From: Clostridia bacterium
GTDB taxonomy: Bacteria > Bacillota > Clostridia > Oscillospirales > CAG-272
DNA: 64,000 bases
Assembly: GCA_017508425.1 (NCBI GenBank)
Contig: JAFVYZ010000007.1
Location: 1 to 64,000 of the forward strand
Direction: 5' to 3'
Position numbers and translations under genes: made by a program. This document shows, in pieces, positions 44,501 through 53,569 of this stretch; positions within the stretch are counted from its first letter, which is position 1; each line of letters opens with the position of its first letter. The notes under the pieces were generated by a model, which saw only the letters and a program-made list of their open reading frames with translations, made no database searches and was not told the DNA's origin.

Positions 44501-45110
44501 CCTGTGCCTCGACCTCGGAAAAGATGTCGGTCACACGCGTCATATTTTCCTCGGTGGTCTTGAGCTTTCGCTCGGTCTCGTTTTTACGGTGGCGGTATTT
44601 GGCGATGCCCGAGGCATCCTCAAAGATACTGCGGCGCTCGTCGGACTTGCGCGAAATGATCTCGGCGATCTTACCCTGACCGATGATGGAGTAACCGTCA
44701 CGGCCGACACCGGTATTCATAAAGAGCTCGTAGATGTCACGCAAACGGCAGGCACGGCGGTTGATGTAATATTCACTCTCACCGGCACGGTAATAGCGAC
44801 GGGTCACCGTCACCTCATCACCGGGATAATCAAGACGATTTTCCTCATCGGTATTGTCAAAGGTGACCGACACCTCGGCAAAGCCCATCGGACGGCGACT
44901 GTCGGCACCGCCGAAAATGATATCCTCCATTTTGGAGCCGCGCAAGCTTTTTGACGAGATCTCACCAAGAACCCAGCGCATTGCATCGGAAATGTTGGAT
45001 TTGCCGCTACCGTTGGGGCCCACAATGACCGTGGTGCCACGCTCAAAGTTCAGCTTCGTTTTGTCGGGGAAGGACTTAAAGCCCTGCATTTCGAGAGATT
45101 TGAGATACAA
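41475..45110 (-). CDS. smc: chromosome segregation protein SMC
   Basis: A 1211-residue condensin ATPase. The N-terminal Walker A (VIVGPNGSGKSNISDAMRW, about 30-48) is followed by a long coiled coil. The hinge lies near 500-680 (GYLGIASELVDCEDKFREVV, INAGGSFTGGS), and a second coiled coil and the C-terminal head come after it. The head has signature LSGGEQSFVAIALFFAIL and Walker B PFFILDEIEAALD. It forms a complex with ScpA and ScpB, encoded at 60432-61876. The start is a TTG at 45110, eight bases after AAAGGAGG; no ATG is close enough, so this non-ATG start is well supported. Confidence 0.96.
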   Translation of the reverse strand: MYLKSLEMQGFKSFPDKTKLNFERGTTVIVGPNGSGKSNISDAMRWVLGEISSKSLRGSKMEDIIFGGADSRRPMGFAEVSVTFDNTDEENRLDYPGDEVTVTRRYYRAGESEYYINRRACRLRDIYELFMNTGVGRDGYSIIGQGKIAEIISRKSDERRSIFEDASGIAKYRHRKNETERKLKTTEENMTRVTDIFSEVEAQVLPLEKEAERAKRAIELHETKKKVDVQLWLYDSERLRLDIEKAEENFRNSTHDLRLAEEAIEDYNAQSDRLFEESQANTAAAEEVLERIRALEKENYERDNQYSVTKTRIANTRERIEQSERTVLDKEQLLGAERTEGDRRRAELAVLTESRDTLEQAHTAKAEEAHKLVSEAFRLAGEIATALADVTEREAEVADITVRRKVLENNKLTDSDKNDTMQGEIAEYRKVSEELLAQCKEKEEVATGYQQQIDEVNAKIAERDVRLKELAEELAEVAERESEYKLQADIARQRQEAFRAMEEHFEGYSNSVRFVMDAYANGKITDRDGRRCGKIYGPLSKVISVDKKYVTAMETALGANLQHIVVEDESVAKAAMFALKKAEAGRATFFPLSSMQGLTVTSEMDEAAKCKGYLGIASELVDCEDKFREVVSALLGRTVVFEDLDSATEMAKKTKFRVKVVTLDGQVINAGGSFTGGSVKQRAGVLSRAGQIEELGEKLKQYTKMLEDLAERREAIENDAKAEQARRDDEATRASLLAALGSGEASEAAQYRAKYEANEALVQKLCADFEALTIQRAGYDDELARLAEQEGALRHQITEIGALRAEKDVVRNALLDEKTVKEQEMTELYIKISAVRKDIETVEAYIAESDARAAAIEAEIKEIRAMIAELEMSIESETLRQEANRNTFAEGERVLKELNDRRQKLTTGNMDIERKRAVVSEKLRDKMAEQQTIFQAHTKNENKLASLRDEQDKIAAKFWEDYEMTRNDAVALGFEPLTAADRAAAVELQVSCRNRLRAIGNVDLDAVNKYKEVKERYDTMKAQIDDMTAARDDLLKIIADLEGEMKTSFVATFNQINENFNRTFSELFGGGSAEISLSDPSDVLTSGIEIKAAPPGKIIKNLTMLSGGEQSFVAIALFFAILQVNPTPFFILDEIEAALDEVNVARFAAYIKRYSLDTQFILITHRRGTMEAAQRLYGVTMPERGISKVLALDVSSISGKQEGDEWNGIFN

Positions 45111-45151
45111 GAGCCACGCCTCCTTTCTACAAAAGTATAATATAATAATTT

Positions 45152-45180
45152 ATTATAACGCATCGCGCGCGATTTTGCAA
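45152..45180 (-). promoter_or_regulatory. promoter of the smc-ftsY-...-leuS operon
   Basis: Minus strand: TTGCAA (45175-45180), 17-base spacer, TATAAT (45152-45157), about 42 bases before the TTG start. It is the only strong promoter seen for the eight-gene run down to leuS. Confidence 0.8.
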
Positions 45181-45360
45181 GACTTTTTTACCAACCCACC
45201 CGTTTTTTTGTAAAATTTACAAAAAAGCCCCCTCGGTGTCAAACGAACCAAGGCGGTGGCCTTTTCATTTTTAACGTTTAGCGCGGCAAACAGCGCTTGA
45301 TTTGACGGTTTTTAGGATCTGCGGAAAAGAAGCAAAAGGGGGGCTTGCTTCGATGCAGAA

Positions 45361-45415
45361 GGCGCGATCTCGATACGATGAGCGTATTGCATACGTCGAG
45401 TGGCGAGAGCGCGCC
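45361..45415. repeat. large imperfect inverted repeat in the rnc-smc spacer
   Basis: GGCGCG (45361-45366) pairs with CGCGCC (45410-45415). Inside are ATCTCG/CGAGAG, then CTCGA...TCGAG, and CGTAT-TGC-ATACG at the tip. It lacks a T-run, so it is not a simple terminator. It may be a dispersed intergenic repeat or a structured RNA. The rest of 45181-45571 holds terminators and otherwise nothing I can assign. Confidence 0.5.
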
Positions 45416-45433
45416 TAAAAAACACACATACAA

Positions 45434-45460
45434 TAAAAAAATGAGATCCACAAGGATCTC
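45434..45460 (-). terminator. second terminator after rnc
   Basis: Minus strand: GAGATCC-TTGT-GGATCTC followed by a run of seven T. Confidence 0.85.
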
Positions 45461-45465
45461 TATCT

Positions 45466-45513
45466 AAAAACCCGCTTTCTTCACCGTTTGCACGATGAGA
45501 AAAGCGGGTTTCC
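45466..45513 (-). terminator. first terminator after rnc
   Basis: Minus strand: AAACCCGCTTT paired with AAAGCGGGTTT, extended by a weaker inner stem, then a short T-run. It lies about 60 bases past the rnc stop. Confidence 0.8.
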
Positions 45514-45571
45514 TTGTTTGCACTAAAACAACTTAAAAAGTGTGTTTTTGGTCTGCGCAAATGAAGTCGCC

Positions 45572-46270
45572 CTAACGCGGCAAGTAACGCTTGAGCGCCT
45601 CAGCGGCGGCACGCTGCTCAGCTTCCTTTTTGGAGCTGCCCGTGCCCGTACCAAAGTCATTGGAGTTGATCAGCACTCGAACGGTAAAGGTTTTGGCATT
45701 ATCGGGCCCCGTTTCCTTGATCGTTTCATAACGGAGCTCCTCACCCGGCATTTGCTGCACATACTGCTGAAGCAGGGTTTTGTAATCCTCAAGCGGCAGC
45801 ACGGCGTTACTGAGCTTTTGAAGCTCCTCCTTCACAAACGGCAGTACAAAATCACGCACACGGGAAAGCGAGCCCGAATCCAGATACCATGCGCCGAGTA
45901 GGGCCTCAAAGGCATCCTCTAAGATCTTGGGCTTATCCCTGCCGTCGCGCTCCTCACCCCTGCCAAGAAGTAAATAGGCACCAAGCCCGATCCTTGTCGC
46001 ATACTCGGCCAGCGCGCGCTGACAAACGAGATTTTTACGCAGGACGGTCAGCTGTCCCTCGGGAAGCTCGGGATAGGTATTGTAAAGATAGTCGCAAACG
46101 GTAAGCGATAACACGCTATCGCCAAGGAATTCAAGGCGCTCATTGGATGCAATACGCCCCACGCCGTGCTCATTGGCATAAGAGCTGTGTGTAAGCGCAC
46201 GCACAAGCAACGATTCGTCGCAAAAGTGGTACCCTATACGCTCTTGCAGCGCCAAAATGTCCTTTGACAT
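45572..46270 (-). CDS. rnc: ribonuclease III
   Basis: A 232-residue double-strand-specific endoribonuclease that processes rRNA precursors and mRNAs. The catalytic domain has the signature NERLEFLGDSVLSLTVCDYL, HSSYANEH and ILEDAFEALLGAWYLDSG, with the conserved metal-binding acidic residues. A C-terminal dsRNA-binding domain (about 160-230) ends GTGTGSSKKEAEQRAAAEALKRYL. GGGAGGTG precedes the ATG. It is the last gene of the infC-to-rnc run and is separated from smc by an unusual 461-base spacer, though the two are normally adjacent in Firmicutes. Confidence 0.96.
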   Translation of the reverse strand: MSKDILALQERIGYHFCDESLLVRALTHSSYANEHGVGRIASNERLEFLGDSVLSLTVCDYLYNTYPELPEGQLTVLRKNLVCQRALAEYATRIGLGAYLLLGRGEERDGRDKPKILEDAFEALLGAWYLDSGSLSRVRDFVLPFVKEELQKLSNAVLPLEDYKTLLQQYVQQMPGEELRYETIKETGPDNAKTFTVRVLINSNDFGTGTGSSKKEAEQRAAAEALKRYLPR

Positions 46271-46296
46271 CGTCGCACCTCCCTTTCAATCATAGT

Positions 46297-46317
46297 AAAA
46301 ACTCACCCCGTTGGGGT
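46297..46317 (-). terminator. weak hairpin between trmFO and rnc
   Basis: Minus strand: ACCCC-AAC-GGGGT followed by a short T-run. Probably only partial termination. Confidence 0.4.
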
Positions 46318-46322
46318 ATATA

Positions 46323-47648
46323 TTATTCTTTGCACTCCGCAAGCACCAAGGAAAGTGCCTCCAGCGCACGCTCCGAGAGTGCCTCGTTGCGCTTGGCTTT
46401 GCCGCCGCGAACCTTATGGCCAAGACGCTCGACAAGGCCGAAGTTGGCATTCATCGGCAAGAAATCTCCCATACCGCCCCCCGACACGTAAGCGGCCATA
46501 GCCCCCAGCATGGTGTGACGAGGGAAGGAAAAGGGCGCAAGGCCGCGTGCGCGACGCGCCGCATTGATCCCGGCGACAAGTCCTGAGCCTGCCGACTCAA
46601 TGTACCCCTCAACGCCCGTCATTTGACCGGCAAAAAAGAGGTTGGGGCGATCGATCACGGCATAGGTGCTGTCAAGAAAACCGGGGGACTGCAAATAGGT
46701 GTTTCTATGCATCACGCCGTATCGCAGGAAAAGGGCGTTTTCAAGCCCCGGTATGAGGGAAAATACGCGTTTTTGCTCAGGGAACGCAAGGTGTGTCTGG
46801 AACCCGACCAAATTGTACATCGTGCCCTCTTTGTTCTCTTTTCGCAGCTGCACAACGGCGTAATATTCCCCACCGACACGGGGATCGATCAATCCCACCG
46901 GCTTCAAGGGACCGTAGCGGAGCGTATCGTATCCGCGACGTGCCATGATCTCGACGGGCATGCAGCCCTCAAAGACCTTCAATTCCTTTTTGTCGAAATC
47001 CTTCAGGTCCGCCTCGCGGGCATGGATCAGTTCATTGTAAAATACGTCATACTGCTCCTTCGTCATCGGGCAGTTGATGTAATCGGCGTCTCCCTTATCG
47101 TAACGCGACGCAAAAAACGCCACGTCCATATTGATGCTGGAAAAATCCACGATCGGGGCAACCGCATCGAAGAAATGAAGCCCCTCCTCACCCGTGATCC
47201 CGGCGATCTTATCGGCAAGCGCATCCGAGGTAAGGGGGCCGGTTGCCACCACGGTGATCCCCTCGCTATCCAGCGAGGTCGCCTCCTCCTCTACTACCGT
47301 AATGAGGGGGTGATTCTTGATTTTTTCGGTCACGTATGCCGAAAAAAGCGTACGGTCAACGGCCAATGCCGAGCCGGCGGGAACGCGTGTCGCATCGGCC
47401 GCCTCCAGTAAAAGCGAGCCGACACGGCGCATTTCTTCCTTTAAGAGCCCCACGGCGTTCGAAAGCGCATCGGAGCGAAGAGAGTTGGAGCAGCAAAGCT
47501 CGGCAAAGGAGTCCTCGTGGTGCGCGGGCGTTTTTTTGTGCGGCTTCATTTCAAACAGGCGCACGGGTACGCCGCGCGAGGCGATCTGCCACGCGGCCTC
47601 ACAGCCGGCAAGGCCGGCGCCGAGCACCGTTACGGTCGGCATACTCAT
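46323..47648 (-). CDS. trmFO: methylenetetrahydrofolate-tRNA-(uracil-54-C5)-methyltransferase TrmFO
   Basis: A 441-residue FAD- and folate-dependent enzyme that makes ribothymidine at tRNA position 54. The FAD-binding motif [16 protein letters not shown] opens the protein. [37 protein letters not shown] and [27 protein letters not shown] are TrmFO-specific. Its ATG overlaps the topA stop (ATGA), the usual topA-trmFO linkage in Firmicutes. Confidence 0.97.
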   Translation of the reverse strand: MSMPTVTVLGAGLAGCEAAWQIASRGVPVRLFEMKPHKKTPAHHEDSFAELCCSNSLRSDALSNAVGLLKEEMRRVGSLLLEAADATRVPAGSALAVDRTLFSAYVTEKIKNHPLITVVEEEATSLDSEGITVVATGPLTSDALADKIAGITGEEGLHFFDAVAPIVDFSSINMDVAFFASRYDKGDADYINCPMTKEQYDVFYNELIHAREADLKDFDKKELKVFEGCMPVEIMARRGYDTLRYGPLKPVGLIDPRVGGEYYAVVQLRKENKEGTMYNLVGFQTHLAFPEQKRVFSLIPGLENALFLRYGVMHRNTYLQSPGFLDSTYAVIDRPNLFFAGQMTGVEGYIESAGSGLVAGINAARRARGLAPFSFPRHTMLGAMAAYVSGGGMGDFLPMNANFGLVERLGHKVRGGKAKRNEALSERALEALSLVLAECKE

Positions 47649-49945
47649 GCCTCGTTCTTCGTCCCGTCTCCGGCGTCCTCGACCTCACGGCGGTAGCCGC
47701 AGTCCTTTTCGTGACAAACCAGCACGGGCTTGCCCTTCTTGCGGAACAGCATCTTACCGCAATCGGGACAATTCTCGGAGGTGGGCATATCCCACGAGGA
47801 AAAATCGCACGTGGGGTAATTTTCACAGCTGTAAAATACCGTCTTATTACGACCCGTCTTGATCAAAACCTTCGCACCGCACTTGGGGCAGGGCACGTCA
47901 AGCTCTTTGGTCTTTTGCTTGGTAAAATTGCAGGCGGGGTAGCGCGAGCAAGCGAAGAACGTGCCGTAGCGGCCCGTACGCTGTACCATATCGGCACCGC
48001 ACACCTCGCACTTGAAATCGGCCACAACGGGGGCCTTTTTTTCCTGCTTTTCATTCACTTTCTCCGACTCGGGCTTCTCACCATCAAGGGGCTTGGTGTT
48101 TTTGCAAGCGGGATAATTGGGGCAAGCGGCAAATTTGCCGTAGCGACCGTTTTTGATCACCATTTTAGCTCCGCATTTGTCGCAAATGATGTCGGTCTCC
48201 TCAAGCGGCAATCGGAAATCCCCTGCACCGATCGTTTTCTCGGCACTTTCAAGCTCACGCGCAAATCCCTGCCAGAACTTGTTCAAAACCGCCGTCATTT
48301 CGGCGTTGCCCTCCTCGATCTCGTCGAGCTCGGTCTCCATTTGCGCGGTAAAGGTGTAGTCCACAATGTCGGGGAAATTCTCCTTCATCAGCTTGGTCGT
48401 CACCTCGCCAAGGGGCGTAGGAACCAGTGATTTTCCGTCACGTGTGACATAATTGCGCGACACAATGGTCGTAATAATGGTGTTATAGGTGCTGGGTCTT
48501 CCAATTCCCTTTTCATCGAGGAATTTGATGAGCGACGCCTCGGTATAACGGGGCGGTGCCTCGGTGAAATGGCGTTGAGAAGCCACATTTTGCGCCGTCA
48601 GGCATTCACCCTCACTAAGATCGGGAATGCGAAGGTCGCGCTGCTCACCGTGGGCATCGGCTCTTGCCTCCTCATCCTCGCTCTCCTCATAGACCGCCAT
48701 ATAACCGGGGAAGGCAACGCTGTATCCACCGGCACGGAAGGTGTATCCCGCAGACTCCAATTCAAGCGACTGGGTGTTCAAAAGTGCGGATTCCATTTGG
48801 CTGGCGACAAAGCGCTCCCAAATCAGCTTATAAAGGCGGTACTGATCCGGCGTGAGGTATTTGTGTACCTTTTGAGGATCGAGGGCCACGTTGGCGGGAC
48901 GAATGGCCTCGTGTGCATCCTGAGCACCGGCGCGCACCTTATAATTGCGAGGCGTAGCCGGGCAATATTCCTTGCCGTATCGCTCGGCAATCAGATCGCG
49001 TGCGGCACTCTGCGCCTCGGCCGAAACGCGAAGCGAGTCGGTACGCATATAAGTGATAAGACCCTGCACACCGCCGTTTTCGGTGCCGACGTTCACGCCC
49101 TCATAGAGCTCCTGTGCCACACGCATGATGCGCTGAGACTGGAAGCCGAGCTTGCGCGAGGCCTCCTGCTGCATCGTCGAGGTGGTAAAGGGGGGTGCGG
49201 GAAGCTTTTGACGGGTGGCTCGACGCACGTGACGCACGGTAAAGCTCTTGCCGGCAACGGCATTGACCACAAAGGTAGCGCTGGCCTCATCGGGCAGCTT
49301 GATCTTGCCGTCCACGTTTCCGTAAAAGCGCACGGTAAAGGTTTGCTCACCCGACACAACAAGGGCATCAATGGTCCAATATTCCTCGGGGGTGAAGGCG
49401 CGGATCTCCTCCTCGCGATCCACAATGATACGCGAAGCGACCGATTGCACGCGGCCGGCCGAGAGGCCGTTTTTCACCGATTTCCAAAGATAAGGAGAAA
49501 GCTTATAGCCCACCACGCGATCCCAAATGCGGCGCGTTTGCTGAGCGTTCACAAGATTCATATCAATGGCACGGGGCGCTTTGATGGCGGCGCGTACCAC
49601 GTCGGGTGTGATCTCGTTAAAGGAGACGCGAAGCGTCTTTTCGGGGGCAAGACCGAGGGCCGTGGCAAGGTGCCAAGCAATGGCCTCGCCCTCACGGTCA
49701 GGGTCGGGCGCAAGGAACACTTTCTTTGCGGACTTGGCCTCACGGCGGATCTCTTTGATGAGATCACCCTTACCGCGAATATTGATATAGTGCGCCTCAA
49801 AGCCATTTTCAATGTCCACGCTGAGCGAGCTCTTGGGGAGGTCGCGCACGTGACCCTTGGAGGCGATCACCTTATAATTCGAACCAAGATACTTTTTGAT
49901 GGCAGCCGCCTTGGAAGGCGACTCCACGATCACGAGATTTGCCAT
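47645..49945 (-). CDS. topA: DNA topoisomerase I
   Basis: A 766-residue type IA topoisomerase that relaxes negative supercoils. The Toprim domain has [18 protein letters not shown] and [15 protein letters not shown]. The active-site tyrosine is in [13 protein letters not shown] near residue 300. The C-terminus has four zinc-ribbon units with CxxC pairs ([21 protein letters not shown] and CPDCGK, the last ending [10 protein letters not shown]). The ATG is weakly preceded by AAAGGA. It is followed by trmFO in a four-base overlap. Confidence 0.97.
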   Translation of the reverse strand: MANLVIVESPSKAAAIKKYLGSNYKVIASKGHVRDLPKSSLSVDIENGFEAHYINIRGKGDLIKEIRREAKSAKKVFLAPDPDREGEAIAWHLATALGLAPEKTLRVSFNEITPDVVRAAIKAPRAIDMNLVNAQQTRRIWDRVVGYKLSPYLWKSVKNGLSAGRVQSVASRIIVDREEEIRAFTPEEYWTIDALVVSGEQTFTVRFYGNVDGKIKLPDEASATFVVNAVAGKSFTVRHVRRATRQKLPAPPFTTSTMQQEASRKLGFQSQRIMRVAQELYEGVNVGTENGGVQGLITYMRTDSLRVSAEAQSAARDLIAERYGKEYCPATPRNYKVRAGAQDAHEAIRPANVALDPQKVHKYLTPDQYRLYKLIWERFVASQMESALLNTQSLELESAGYTFRAGGYSVAFPGYMAVYEESEDEEARADAHGEQRDLRIPDLSEGECLTAQNVASQRHFTEAPPRYTEASLIKFLDEKGIGRPSTYNTIITTIVSRNYVTRDGKSLVPTPLGEVTTKLMKENFPDIVDYTFTAQMETELDEIEEGNAEMTAVLNKFWQGFARELESAEKTIGAGDFRLPLEETDIICDKCGAKMVIKNGRYGKFAACPNYPACKNTKPLDGEKPESEKVNEKQEKKAPVVADFKCEVCGADMVQRTGRYGTFFACSRYPACNFTKQKTKELDVPCPKCGAKVLIKTGRNKTVFYSCENYPTCDFSSWDMPTSENCPDCGKMLFRKKGKPVLVCHEKDCGYRREVEDAGDGTKNEA

Positions 49946-49979
49946 GTATATTTCCTTTCAAACAAAATACAGCTCTAAA

Positions 49980-51254
49980 TCAAAGGGACTTTTGATAGGT
50001 GCCGCCGGGCAGGGCGGTCACAATACCGAGAATTTCAAACAGCGTCATTGCCGCGACGGCATCTCTCGGTGCCACACCGTCACCGACAAGCCGATCAATG
50101 ACGAAGGGCCCATCGGGTATTTTTTCATAAATGAGGCGTTCGGTATCGCTGAGCGTATCGAGTGCATCCAGTGTCAAGGCCTTGGCTTCAGCCTCGGCTC
50201 GCTCCGTTGCTTCGGCATGCTTTTCCGCCCCCCGAGCGGTGGTACCCTCGGGCTTGGCGGCCTCGCGAGGCCTTTCGGAGGGAATGCCGTGTGCACGCAG
50301 CTTTTCTTCACTAAGACCGGCATATTGCATCGCCTCGGGCGGCACAGTCAAGCCCTTGGCATCGCGATAGAGAAACCGAAAATGTGCTAAAACATCCTCG
50401 GCAGAAAGTGCCATATTGGCACCGGCGCGAAGCAACAAATTGCACCCCGAGGAGCGCGGCTCATCCACGTCACCCGGCACGGCAAACAGCTCTTTTCCCT
50501 GCAGCAGCGCGTAACGCGCGGTGATGAGCGCACCGCTTTCCGTGTCACCCTCAACGACCACTACGGCCTCCGAAAGTGCACTGATAAGTCGATTACGTGT
50601 CGGGAAATTGCGTGCATGAGGGGGCGTTCCGGGTGCATATTCCGAAATCACGGCACCGAATTCGGCGATCTCCGAAAACAGGCGTGAGTGATGGCGGGGA
50701 TAGACGCGATCGATGCCACACCCGATCACCGCAACGGTGGGGGCACCGGCATCCAACGCCGCCGCGGCGGCAATGCCGTCCACGCCCGCGGCAAGGCCGC
50801 TCACCACGACCGCACCTGCGGCCGCAAGCTCAAAGGATAGTTTATACGCCACGCGCTTTCCATATTCATCCACGTTACGCGTGCCGACCACGCCAACAAA
50901 GGGCTGCCGGCCGGGGGTCGGTAACGTACCGAGGCAATACAGCACGCACGGAGGCTCGGCGATCGCAAAAAGCGAGGCGGGATACGCGGCACTGTCGGGC
51001 GTTAAGACCGACACGCCGGCCTTATCGCAATAAGACAAAATGCGCCTTACCTCCTTGGCATGCACCCCAAAGCGGAGTGCTGAAAGCGCGCCCCTTCCAA
51101 GATCGGGCAGGACCGAGCATAGCTCACTCTCTTGAGCCAGCAAAACATTTTCAGGGGTGTGAAAATGCGAAAGCAAGGGCTTCAAGCGGCGACTGCGTGC
51201 ACCGAGTGCAAGCGAAAGAGCCACCCACGCCTCACGCGTTGTGAAATTATCCAT
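49980..51254 (-). CDS. dprA: DNA-processing protein DprA (Smf)
   Basis: A 424-residue protein that loads RecA on incoming single-stranded DNA during transformation. The Rossmann-like core is FVGVVGTRNVDEYGKRVAYKL, VVVSGLAAGVDGIAAAAALDAG, TVAVIGCGIDRVYPRHHSRLF, EYAPGTPPHARNFPTRNRLISALSEAVVVVEG. The N-terminal SAM-like and C-terminal winged-helix regions are also recognisable. I use the ATG at 51254, five bases after GGAGG, which overlaps the trmH stop by eight bases. The C-terminal linker is rich in A, E and R. Confidence 0.93.
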   Translation of the reverse strand: MDNFTTREAWVALSLALGARSRRLKPLLSHFHTPENVLLAQESELCSVLPDLGRGALSALRFGVHAKEVRRILSYCDKAGVSVLTPDSAAYPASLFAIAEPPCVLYCLGTLPTPGRQPFVGVVGTRNVDEYGKRVAYKLSFELAAAGAVVVSGLAAGVDGIAAAAALDAGAPTVAVIGCGIDRVYPRHHSRLFSEIAEFGAVISEYAPGTPPHARNFPTRNRLISALSEAVVVVEGDTESGALITARYALLQGKELFAVPGDVDEPRSSGCNLLLRAGANMALSAEDVLAHFRFLYRDAKGLTVPPEAMQYAGLSEEKLRAHGIPSERPREAAKPEGTTARGAEKHAEATERAEAEAKALTLDALDTLSDTERLIYEKIPDGPFVIDRLVGDGVAPRDAVAAMTLFEILGIVTALPGGTYQKSL

Positions 51255-52086
51255 GACGACCTCCGCGATACAGCTCCCACAAAAGGACCGATGCGGCAAC
51301 ACCGGCATTGAGGGACTCGACCCCCGACTCCATGGGAATATAAACAGTATCGGTTGCCGCGGCGATCACAGCCTCGGAGAGCCCATGACCCTCGTTGCCG
51401 ACCAAAACGGCATCGCTCGGCAACAGCGCGATCTCACCCAGGCGTGCGGCATTTTCGGTAAGCGTTGCCGCAAAAACACGCGCATAGCGTGCATGCAGTC
51501 GAACGACCTCGACAAAATCCTTGGCCACAAAAACGGGTTGGCCGAAGAGCGTACCCATAGCTGCCCGAAGAACGCGCGGATTGTAAATGTCGGCGCAATC
51601 CGCCGAGAGCACCAGTGCCGAAGCACCAAAGGCCCGCGCCACACGAATGATGGTGCCGAGATTGCCGGGATCGCGCACGCTTTCAAGAAAAAGGATACGC
51701 GAGGGGGACTTGCAAAATGCCGACTCGCCCCACGACTTGGCATCCACCTCTTGATGCATCCTCTCAAGACGCTTCGAAAGGCAGATCACCCCCTCGGGCG
51801 ATCGCTCCTCGGAAATACGGTCAAAAAGCTCATCGGGGACAAGGACGGCGCGGCACCCTTGAGGAAGTGAATACGCGGCGGCCGCCTCGACAAGCCCTTT
51901 TGCCGCACTGTCACGAAGCAAGACCGCAACCAGCGGCAGCTCCTGCAACAGTGCCTCTAAAAACAACTTTTTACCGTCAAAGCGAAAAAGCCCTTCACGC
52001 TCGCGATGCTTACGGTCGGCCAGCTTTGCCGTCAACACGATCAACGGATTTTGCCGTGACGCAATACGCTCATTTGGCAGCTGCAT
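51247..52086 (-). CDS. TrmH/SpoU-family RNA methyltransferase
   Basis: A 279-residue SPOUT methyltransferase with an N-terminal RNA-substrate-binding region and a C-terminal knotted domain. The three motifs are LFLESVRDPGNLGTIIRVARAFGA, VLVGNEGHGLS and IPMESGVESLNAGVAASVLL. It methylates a ribose 2'-O in rRNA or tRNA; RlmB-like or TsnR-like targets are both possible. It follows rplT after a double hairpin and is coupled to dprA. In many Firmicutes a TrmH homologue follows rplT. Confidence 0.92.
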   Translation of the reverse strand: MQLPNERIASRQNPLIVLTAKLADRKHREREGLFRFDGKKLFLEALLQELPLVAVLLRDSAAKGLVEAAAAYSLPQGCRAVLVPDELFDRISEERSPEGVICLSKRLERMHQEVDAKSWGESAFCKSPSRILFLESVRDPGNLGTIIRVARAFGASALVLSADCADIYNPRVLRAAMGTLFGQPVFVAKDFVEVVRLHARYARVFAATLTENAARLGEIALLPSDAVLVGNEGHGLSEAVIAAATDTVYIPMESGVESLNAGVAASVLLWELYRGGRHG

Positions 52087-52118
52087 ACGCCCTCTCCCTC
52101 CCTTGAAAATATCAAAAA

Positions 52119-52186
52119 ACCGTGTTTTTTAGGGGGGTCCTACGCCCCTAAAAAATAGAGAAAAACCCGGCGTAAACCGGGTTTTT
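52119..52186 (-). terminator. double terminator after rplT
   Basis: Minus strand: AAAACCCGG...CCGGGTTTTT (52153-52186) just after rplT, then TTTTTTAGGGG...CCCCTAAAAAA (52119-52150). The first fits an intrinsic terminator well. The trmH-dprA-topA run would then need read-through or a promoter I could not define. Confidence 0.85.
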
Positions 52187-52188
52187 TC

Positions 52189-52542
52189 TTACAGTGCGGC
52201 CTTTGCCTGTGCTGCAAGTGCGGCGAACGCCTGCTTGTCGGACACAGCGAGGTCGGCGAGCATTTTACGGTTGAGGTCAATGCCTGCCTTCTTCAGGCCG
52301 TGCATCATGGTCGAGTAGTTCATACCGTTGACCTTTGCCTCAGCAGAGATACGCGTGATCCAAAGGCTACGGAAATCTCTCTTCTTCATCTTGCGGCCTG
52401 CAAATGCGTAGTTGCCGCTCTTCATAACCTGCTCTTTCGCCATCTTGAAGTGCTTGGATTTTGCACCCCAGTAGCCCTTAGCAGCCTTCAAAATCTTATT
52501 TCTTCTCTTGCGCGTCATCATCGCGCCCTTCACTCTTGCCAT
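52189..52542 (-). CDS. rplT: 50S ribosomal protein L20
   Basis: A 117-residue basic protein: [40 protein letters not shown] and [44 protein letters not shown]. It binds 23S rRNA early in 50S assembly and, in Bacillus, represses the infC operon by binding the leader. It is the third gene of infC-rpmI-rplT. Confidence 0.98.
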   Translation of the reverse strand: MARVKGAMMTRKRRNKILKAAKGYWGAKSKHFKMAKEQVMKSGNYAFAGRKMKKRDFRSLWITRISAEAKVNGMNYSTMMHGLKKAGIDLNRKMLADLAVSDKQAFAALAAQAKAAL

Positions 52543-52562
52543 TTTACGATCCTCCGATTATC

Positions 52563-52757
52563 TTATTTCTGAATGAGCTGACGCGCGGTTGCGGTCATAG
52601 CGGGGCTAAGGATTGCGGAAGAACGAAGATGTCTCTTGCGCTTTGCATCCTTGAGTCCAAGGTTGTGACGATGGTGGCAGTGGTTGATCTTTACCTTACC
52701 GGTACCGGTAACGGAAAATCTTTTGGCCGAAGCCTTATGCGTTTTGATTTTTCCCAT
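52563..52757 (-). CDS. rpmI: 50S ribosomal protein L35
   Basis: A 64-residue protein: MGKIKTHKASAKRFSVTGTGKVKINHCHHRHNLG. The standard L35 length and the basic, histidine-rich middle are present. It sits between infC and rplT, 20 bases before rplT, in the universal operon order. Confidence 0.98.
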   Translation of the reverse strand: MGKIKTHKASAKRFSVTGTGKVKINHCHHRHNLGLKDAKRKRHLRSSAILSPAMTATARQLIQK

Positions 52758-52814
52758 TTTATTTACTCCTTTAAAACGTGATCTTATTTACGTGCGGCAG
52801 CCTGCCGCGGGGAT

Positions 52815-53348
52815 TCATTTTTTAGCGGGGGTCGCCTTTTGGGGCACCACGACCATGCTGAGGATACGACCGTCAAGCACGGGCTTCTTCTCTACGGTAC
52901 CGACCTCGCTGACCGCCTGCTCAAAGCGGGTAAGCACATCGCGGCCAAGCTCCTGGTGTGCCATCTCACGGCCCTTGAAGCGAACCACCACACGTACCTT
53001 GTTACCTGCGGTAAGAAAACGAACGGCATTGCGCGCCTTGGTCTCAAAATCGTGCGTGTCGATGCGGCAGGAAAGCTGGACCTCCTTGAGCTCCACGACC
53101 TGTTGCTTCTTCTTAGCTTCCTTCTCCTTCTTCTCGCGGTCAAAGCGATATTTGCCGTAATCCATAATGCGGCAAACGGGGGGAGTTGCCTGCGGTGCGA
53201 TCAAAACAAGATCGAGGCCGCGATCGTAAGCAATTTTAAGGGCGGCGTTGCCCGTCATCATGCCGAGTGCCTCGCCGTCATCACCAATGACGCGAACTTC
53301 CTTTTCCTTGATCTCCTCATTGATCAGCAAATCTTTCGTAGCACTAAT
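52815..53348 (-). CDS. infC: translation initiation factor IF-3
   Basis: A 177-residue factor that prevents premature subunit joining and checks start-codon pairing. The N-domain begins KDLLINEEIKEKEVRVIGDDGEALGMM and continues to DYGKYRFDREKKEKEAKK. The C-domain runs EVQLSCRIDTHDFETKARNAVRFL to the end. No ATG lies in a sensible place. The start is an ATT at 53348, nine bases after GGAGG, which matches the rare AUU start of infC that allows IF-3 autoregulation. It leads the infC-rpmI-rplT operon. Confidence 0.96.
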   Translation of the reverse strand: MSATKDLLINEEIKEKEVRVIGDDGEALGMMTGNAALKIAYDRGLDLVLIAPQATPPVCRIMDYGKYRFDREKKEKEAKKKQQVVELKEVQLSCRIDTHDFETKARNAVRFLTAGNKVRVVVRFKGREMAHQELGRDVLTRFEQAVSEVGTVEKKPVLDGRILSMVVVPQKATPAKK

Positions 53349-53387
53349 AAAGCAGTACCTCCATTTCCGGGGCTGGCCCGGCGAAAT

Positions 53388-53419
53388 AAAAAATCGCGCA
53401 AAGCAAACGCCCCGCACGA
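53388..53419 (-). terminator. attenuator-like hairpin in the proximal infC leader
   Basis: Minus strand: TCGTGC pairs with GCGCGA around a 14-base loop and is followed by TTTTTT. It lies about 40 bases upstream of the infC start and downstream of the second promoter, so it could attenuate that transcript. A further hairpin (53367-53381) sits just before the ribosome site. Confidence 0.5.
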
Positions 53420-53510
53420 CAAAATGCACCCAAAAAGGTGAACCTATCAACCGAGCGCGCTCTATGGCGGCAGGGTGAGAACGCGGACCGTTCTACTTCT
53501 TTGCCTTGGT

Positions 53511-53539
53511 ATTATACCACGGGGGCCGATGCTTGTCAA
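53511..53539 (-). promoter_or_regulatory. proximal infC promoter (P2)
   Basis: Minus strand: TTGACA (53534-53539), 17-base spacer, TATAAT (53511-53516): perfect consensus. It lies between the distal leader's terminator and infC and would bypass that terminator. Confidence 0.9.
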
Positions 53540-53569
53540 GTGCTTTTGAAAAAAAATTCAAATAAAATG

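Noticed and set aside
43422..44954. A 510-codon plus-strand frame with many leucines, resembling a membrane protein
   Set aside because: It is antisense to the smc coiled coil. The leucine runs come from reversed Glu/Lys codons.
45312..45560. An 82-codon minus-strand frame between rnc and smc
   Set aside because: It runs through two terminator hairpins and the inverted repeat and has no ribosome site.
48569..49978. A 469-codon plus-strand frame
   Set aside because: It is the complement of topA. No domain features were found.
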